Assembly: GCA_035504095.1 (NCBI GenBank)
Contig: DATJSN010000083.1
Location: 1 to 8,551 of the forward strand
From: DATJSN01 sp035504095
GTDB lineage: Bacteria > Planctomycetota > Phycisphaerae > WQYP01
DNA length: 8,551 nt
Direction of reading: 5' to 3'
Shown here: positions 5,869 to 8,551 of the stretch, one piece after another
How positions within the stretch are numbered: position 1 is the first letter of the stretch
Layout: each line of letters starts with the position of its first letter
Notes under the pieces: model-generated
Seen by the model: the letters and a program-made list of their open reading frames with translations, nothing else
The model's database searches: none
What the model was told of the DNA's origin: nothing
Made by a program: the position numbers and the translations under genes

Positions 5869-6174
5869 ATGGACGATACATTTACCATGCGAGTGCGTGC
5901 CGCCGCCGCTGCGACATGGTGGACGGTGCTGGTCGGTGTGGTGTTCGTATTGATGATCTGGGTGGTTTACCTGGCACTCATATCCAATTCCAATCCTCCA
6001 GCCTGGTTCGTGCCGCTGACTGGTATAGGGCATGGCATAAGTTGGCCTGATCTTCAACACGTCTCCCTTTGGTTCGTCTGTTGCTTCAAGTTTTTCGTGT
6101 ACATGCTGATTTTTGCTGCGATTTGGTTGACGCTCTGGGGACGGCAGTTGAAAAAGCGAACTTCTGCAAGCTAA
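5869..6174 (+). CDS. Small membrane protein with two predicted helices
   Basis: I do not recognise the family of this 101-residue protein. It starts MDDTFTMRVRA and has two strongly hydrophobic segments, about residues 17-38 (WWTVLVGVVFVLMIWVVYLA region) and about 71-90 (VCCFKFFVYMLIFAAIWLTL region). They are separated by a roughly 30-residue polar loop with NPPAW and two His residues. The tail is basic (GRQLKKRTSAS), suggesting that both ends face the cytoplasm. The full AAGGAGG binding site and the membrane-like composition argue for a real, well-translated gene. It sits 82 bp after mqnE and 125 bp before the cytochrome gene, all on the same strand, so a link to respiratory electron transfer is possible but only an inference. 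Confidence 0.72.
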   Translation: MDDTFTMRVRAAAAATWWTVLVGVVFVLMIWVVYLALISNSNPPAWFVPLTGIGHGISWPDLQHVSLWFVCCFKFFVYMLIFAAIWLTLWGRQLKKRTSAS

Positions 6175-6286
6175 ACGGGATAGTTACATGCCGGGGGATA
6201 AGTTCTATGATGCTCCGCCTGCTTGCCACTTCTGACATCTTCGCGCGTAATAAAGTTCAATCGGGTGCGTTTTCGTCCTTATATAT

Positions 6287-6291
6287 AGGAG
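6287..6291 (+). promoter_or_regulatory. Ribosome binding site of the cytochrome gene
   Basis: AGGAG lies 8 nt before the ATG at 6300 and supports that start. Confidence 0.65.
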
Positions 6292-6299
6292 AATAAATC

Positions 6300-6815
6300 A
6301 TGCGTCGGATTTCACGTCGATGGTATGTAACTGGTATGGTTTTTTCCGCGGGTTTGGCTGCGGCTGCGGCGATCTGGTGTACAAGCTCATCGAACGCCGA
6401 CGATAATACCCCGCCCAGCGGACAGCAGAGCAGCCAGCCAGTTAATCCCCTGATTCTCCGCGGCTACTATCTGACCAATCAGGTGGCCATGTGCGGCACT
6501 TGCCATTCCCCACGGGACAGTGACGGAAAATATATTCTTTCCGAATGGCTGCAGGGAGCCGACATCAATTTTGCCCCGACGCCGCCGCCGCCGCACTGGC
6601 CCCAGCACGCGCCGGGCATCGCAGGCTTGCCGAGCTTCCGCGGCAATCGGTGGTCCGCGGACGACATGACTCATTTCCTGGTTACCGGCCTGAATCCGCG
6701 CGGCCATTATGCCGGTGAGCCTATGCCGGCATATCGGTTCGATGAAGATGATGCCAAAGCGGTGACGGCTTATTTGCAGTCGCTGCCATCGGGCGATCAG
6801 CCGCCGCCGAATTAA
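6300..6815 (+). CDS. Exported mono-haem c-type cytochrome
   Basis: The 171-residue protein begins with a basic, hydrophobic signal or anchor segment (MRRISRRWYV, then a hydrophobic, Ala-rich stretch to about residue 26) and is expected to act outside the cytoplasmic membrane. The single haem-binding motif is CGTCH (C65, C68, H69), within GYYLTNQVAMCGTCHSPRD, a pattern of class I cytochrome c domains in dehydrogenase-linked electron transfer. M142 in EPMPAYRF is the likely sixth haem ligand, and the final helix (DDAKAVTAYLQSL) closes the fold. A Pro-rich loop (PTPPPPHWP, 93-101) precedes it. An SRRWYV string looks like a twin-arginine motif, but c-type cytochromes are normally Sec exported and receive haem outside, so I treat it as chance. 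C27 follows Trp, so it is not a good lipoprotein site. Partners may include the small membrane protein upstream. Confidence 0.9.
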   Translation: MRRISRRWYVTGMVFSAGLAAAAAIWCTSSSNADDNTPPSGQQSSQPVNPLILRGYYLTNQVAMCGTCHSPRDSDGKYILSEWLQGADINFAPTPPPPHWPQHAPGIAGLPSFRGNRWSADDMTHFLVTGLNPRGHYAGEPMPAYRFDEDDAKAVTAYLQSLPSGDQPPPN

Positions 6816-6850
6816 AATCGATTTTTTCCAGGTTTGTCTCAATACACAGG

Positions 6851-6919
6851 GTGGGACAGGCATCTTGCCTGTCACGTTTAAATCTTTGTGGGGATTGACA
6901 GGCTGGAAGCCTGTCCCAC
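6851..6919. repeat. Double-hairpin palindromic repeat, possible bidirectional terminator
   Basis: Two hairpins share the same GACAGGC/GCCTGTC stem, with loops ATCTT (6855-6873) and TGGAA (6897-6915). In addition, the outer GTGGGACAGGC (6851-6861) is the exact reverse complement of GCCTGTCCCAC (6909-6919). The element lies between two convergent genes, and a T-rich stretch follows it on the plus strand, so it could end transcription of the cytochrome gene. It is unrelated in sequence to the repeats at 2886 and 8209. Confidence 0.75.
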
Positions 6920-6949
6920 TTTATTTATTTAACAAAGTCTTGTTCAAAT

Positions 6950-7948
6950 TTACGACTGGCGAACGGTGATAAACCGCGCCATGTCGATGAGGATTTGTTT
7001 AGCCTGGCTTTCGGGCAAAACGGCCAACGCCGCGACGGCGTCCTCAACCATCTGCCCCGCCCGCCTGCGGGCATAATTCATACTGGCGCTGGGAATCAAC
7101 AGTTGCCGGACATGCTCGACGCGATCCGCCTCGGATGATTCCAGAAGACTCATAAGCAGTTCGCGGTGAGTGGGCGCCGCTGTGGACAGAAAATGAATCA
7201 TGGGCAGCGTGAGTTTGCCCTTATCAATGTCGGTGCCCAGTGATTTACCAACGGTTTTCTGCGTACCGGCGATGTCCAGTACATCATCGATAATCTGGAA
7301 GGCCATGCCTACATGCCGGCCATAAAGGGCCAAGGCGTCAATTTGGCGTTTATCCTGGTTTGTGCCCGCCGCACCCAGACGGCACGAGGTTTCGATAAGG
7401 CTGGCGGTTTTGCGGTAAATAATGTCCAGGTAAGTTTCTTCATCGAGTTTCCAGTTGCCGCGGTTGTGATTCTGTGTGAGTTCGCCTTCGCAAACGATGT
7501 TGGTTGTATGTCCGATCAGACGCGACGCGGACTGGCTTTCCAGACTCGAACAGAGATGAAAGGCATGGCTGATTAATAAATCGCCCAATAGCACCGCAGC
7601 TTCATTGCCGTGCAGATGGTTGATGGTGGCGCCGCGGCGGCGGATTTCGGCGCTGTCGAGCACATCGTCGTGCACCAGTGTGGCTACGTGAACCATTTCG
7701 ACCACGGCGGCCAGAACAATGTGCGTGCGGCCCAACTGAGCCGATTCAGCAGGTTTGTTTTGGACTGCCAGGCCGGAAAGCAGGACGAGCGAAGGACGGA
7801 GCATTTTGCCCCGGAATTTGCCGACGTGCGAAATCAACTGTTGCACGTGCGGCAGAACGCTGCGCAATTCCTGCTCAAAGAGCCGGTTAACATCCGTCAG
7901 GTAAGTTTCGATGCAAGGTGGGGTAATATTGCCCGTGGCTACGGCCAT
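6950..7948 (-). CDS. Long-chain polyprenyl diphosphate synthase
   Basis: This enzyme adds isopentenyl diphosphate units head-to-tail to an allylic primer, giving a long all-trans prenyl chain, most likely the menaquinone side chain. The 332-residue protein has FRGKMLRPSLVLLSG (45-59), the first Asp-rich motif in LVHDDVLD (D94, D95, D98), RRRG (103-106), GDLL (122-125), KTASLIE (180-186), the second Asp-rich motif in QIIDDVLD (D221, D222, D225), and GTDIDKGKLTLP (238-249). Small residues (A89, T90) precede the first DDxxD, as in enzymes that make long chains; the exact length cannot be read. The start ATG (7946-7948) has an AGGAAA site just upstream. It converges on the cytochrome gene. Heptaprenyl, octaprenyl or similar products are all possible, and a role in undecaprenyl synthesis is unlikely because that enzyme belongs to another family. 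Confidence 0.92.
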   Translation of the reverse strand: MAVATGNITPPCIETYLTDVNRLFEQELRSVLPHVQQLISHVGKFRGKMLRPSLVLLSGLAVQNKPAESAQLGRTHIVLAAVVEMVHVATLVHDDVLDSAEIRRRGATINHLHGNEAAVLLGDLLISHAFHLCSSLESQSASRLIGHTTNIVCEGELTQNHNRGNWKLDEETYLDIIYRKTASLIETSCRLGAAGTNQDKRQIDALALYGRHVGMAFQIIDDVLDIAGTQKTVGKSLGTDIDKGKLTLPMIHFLSTAAPTHRELLMSLLESSEADRVEHVRQLLIPSASMNYARRRAGQMVEDAVAALAVLPESQAKQILIDMARFITVRQS

Positions 7949-8033
7949 GATTTCCTGGTTCCTTCCAGCGCTCTAATAGCGCCCACACCCCCCGAACCCC
8001 CACAATGTTAAGATCACGTGAGGGATTTTTGAA

Positions 8034-8063
8034 GTTATAAATATCTGCGGCGGAATTGTCCAA
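8034..8063 (-). promoter_or_regulatory. Promoter candidate of the polyprenyl synthase gene
   Basis: On the minus strand TTGGAC (8058-8063) is followed after 18 bp by TATAAC (8034-8039), a good -10 with a partial -35. The resulting leader would be about 80 nt and include a small GCGCT/AGCGC hairpin (7969-7983). The rest of 7964-8208 shows no gene I can support. Confidence 0.35.
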
Positions 8064-8208
8064 TCGCCGATCCAGGGCTGATGGCCGACTTTTGCCGATT
8101 TTGTAGCAGGGGGAATCTCTGAATCCATTAGCCATTGTGCCTTCCAAGGTAAATTTCAGCATACCCCGTGGTTTTCAAGGGTGTTTTTAAAATGTACTTG
8201 AGCCCATT

Positions 8209-8450
8209 TCGTGGACTGCCCTGAAAGGGCAGCATCTTTCAGCCCGGCGTTGTCCCGATTTATCGGGGCTACGCCGGGATAAGGGGACCCCAAACGTCAT
8301 CAACCCTTTCAGGGTTGGTTGGGAGGTTCGATCATTTTTCCGGCGTAGTCCCGCGATGCGGGACAACGCCGGGCTCAATGACAGTGCCCCGTTGGGGCAA
8401 AACGATAAGGCTGAAGCAGCTTATGAAAGATAATTGCCTATAAATCAATG
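8209..8450. repeat. REPIN-like structured repeat, copy B
   Basis: This copy lacks the extra central unit of copy A. It contains an outer CTGCCCT-gaa-AGGGCAG hairpin (8216-8232), hairpin 1 (8243-8278) with a T.T mismatch, a central CAACCCT-ttc-AGGGTTG hairpin (8301-8317), hairpin 2 (8340-8372) with an A.A mismatch, and a closing TGCCCC-gtt-GGGGCA hairpin (8385-8399). AGCCCGGCGTTGTCCCG (8241-8257) and its perfect reverse complement (8359-8375) form a 17-bp inverted repeat. Similarity to copy A fades out after about 8440. It occupies most of the gene-free stretch 7949-8461. Confidence 0.85.
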
Positions 8451-8461
8451 TCCACAACCGG

Positions 8462-8551
8462 CTAGAGCATTTCCACTACAGATATGGCGTCTGCGTTGGT
8501 GTAGACGGGATTGGCCGCAAGGAAGAGCGACAAGGCGGGTTTGCAAAACCC
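8462..8551 (-). CDS. C-terminus of an unidentified protein (partial)
   Basis: A minus-strand frame is open from the right edge to a TAG at 8462-8464, giving 29 codons that end in ANPVYTNADAISVVEML. The third codon positions are mostly G or C, as expected for coding sequence here. The stretch upstream of the stop (KPALSLFLAANPVY) looks protein-like, but it is too short to name a family. Copy B of the repeat lies directly downstream, as is common for intergenic repeats after gene ends. The complementary plus-strand frame is also open over this short span, so the strand is not certain. Confidence 0.4.
   Translation of the reverse strand, partial: GFCKPALSLFLAANPVYTNADAISVVEML

Noticed and set aside
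6207..6296. A 29-codon plus-strand frame between the membrane protein and the cytochrome (MMLRLLATSD...)
   Set aside because: No good ribosome binding site and no distinctive feature; it ends inside the cytochrome leader and may be chance.
7887..8162. A 91-codon minus-strand frame, with an internal ATG at 8135 preceded by GGAAGG
   Set aside because: It overlaps the start of the polyprenyl synthase by about 60 bp, resembles no family, and its C-terminal part is a frame-shifted reading of that gene. A short real peptide from 8135 cannot be fully excluded.
8325..8340. GGTTCGATC resembling a tRNA T-loop (also near 3056 as TGTTCGATC)
   Set aside because: No acceptor or anticodon arms surround it; it is part of the structured repeat.

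Overview
The window looks like chromosomal DNA of a Gram-negative-type bacterium that makes menaquinone by the futalosine route, most likely a planctomycete (Phycisphaerae-like) or another PVC-group member. This rests on the mix of genes: pilin-like proteins of the GspG type, a family 9 (heptosyltransferase-like) glycosyltransferase, MnmA with an extended Cys/His-rich linker, MqnE, a CXXCH cytochrome, and dispersed palindromic intergenic repeats. The assignment is an inference from gene style, not from a marker gene.

Layout. Positions 1-53 hold the start of a minus-strand gene for an exported or membrane protein, with a promoter candidate at 163-191. A minus-strand terminator at 236-273 closes the next unit, which is two related pilin-like genes (303-830 and 1010-1867), both minus. 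A GT9 glycosyltransferase (1995-2867, minus) follows. Its upstream flank is occupied by a structured repeat (about 2886-3195) that also creates a false N-terminal extension of the reading frame. mnmA (3278-4459, minus) and mqnE (4554-5786, plus) are divergent and share a 94-bp promoter region with a -10 box for each. Downstream of mqnE, in the same direction, are a small two-helix membrane protein (5869-6174) and an exported mono-haem cytochrome c (6300-6815). A palindromic repeat at 6851-6919 separates the cytochrome from a convergent long-chain polyprenyl diphosphate synthase (6950-7948, minus). A second copy of the structured repeat lies at about 8209-8450. The window ends in the C-terminus of a further minus-strand gene (8462-8551).

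How the genes fit together. MqnE makes the aminofutalosine precursor of the menaquinone ring and the polyprenyl synthase probably makes its side chain, so two arms of quinone synthesis flank a small membrane protein and a periplasmic cytochrome that may belong to the same respiratory economy. MnmA is housekeeping tRNA thiolation. The GT9 enzyme probably acts on lipopolysaccharide or another surface glycan. The pilin-like pair belongs to type II secretion or type IV pilus-like machinery.

The most notable signal is the pair of structured repeats. Each has two hairpins that are reverse complements of one another, giving a perfect 17-bp inverted repeat in the second copy. Paired substitutions between the copies preserve two helices. 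This is the architecture of a REPIN-like non-autonomous element. Several minus-strand genes also show a -10 box so close to the ATG that their mRNAs would be almost leaderless.
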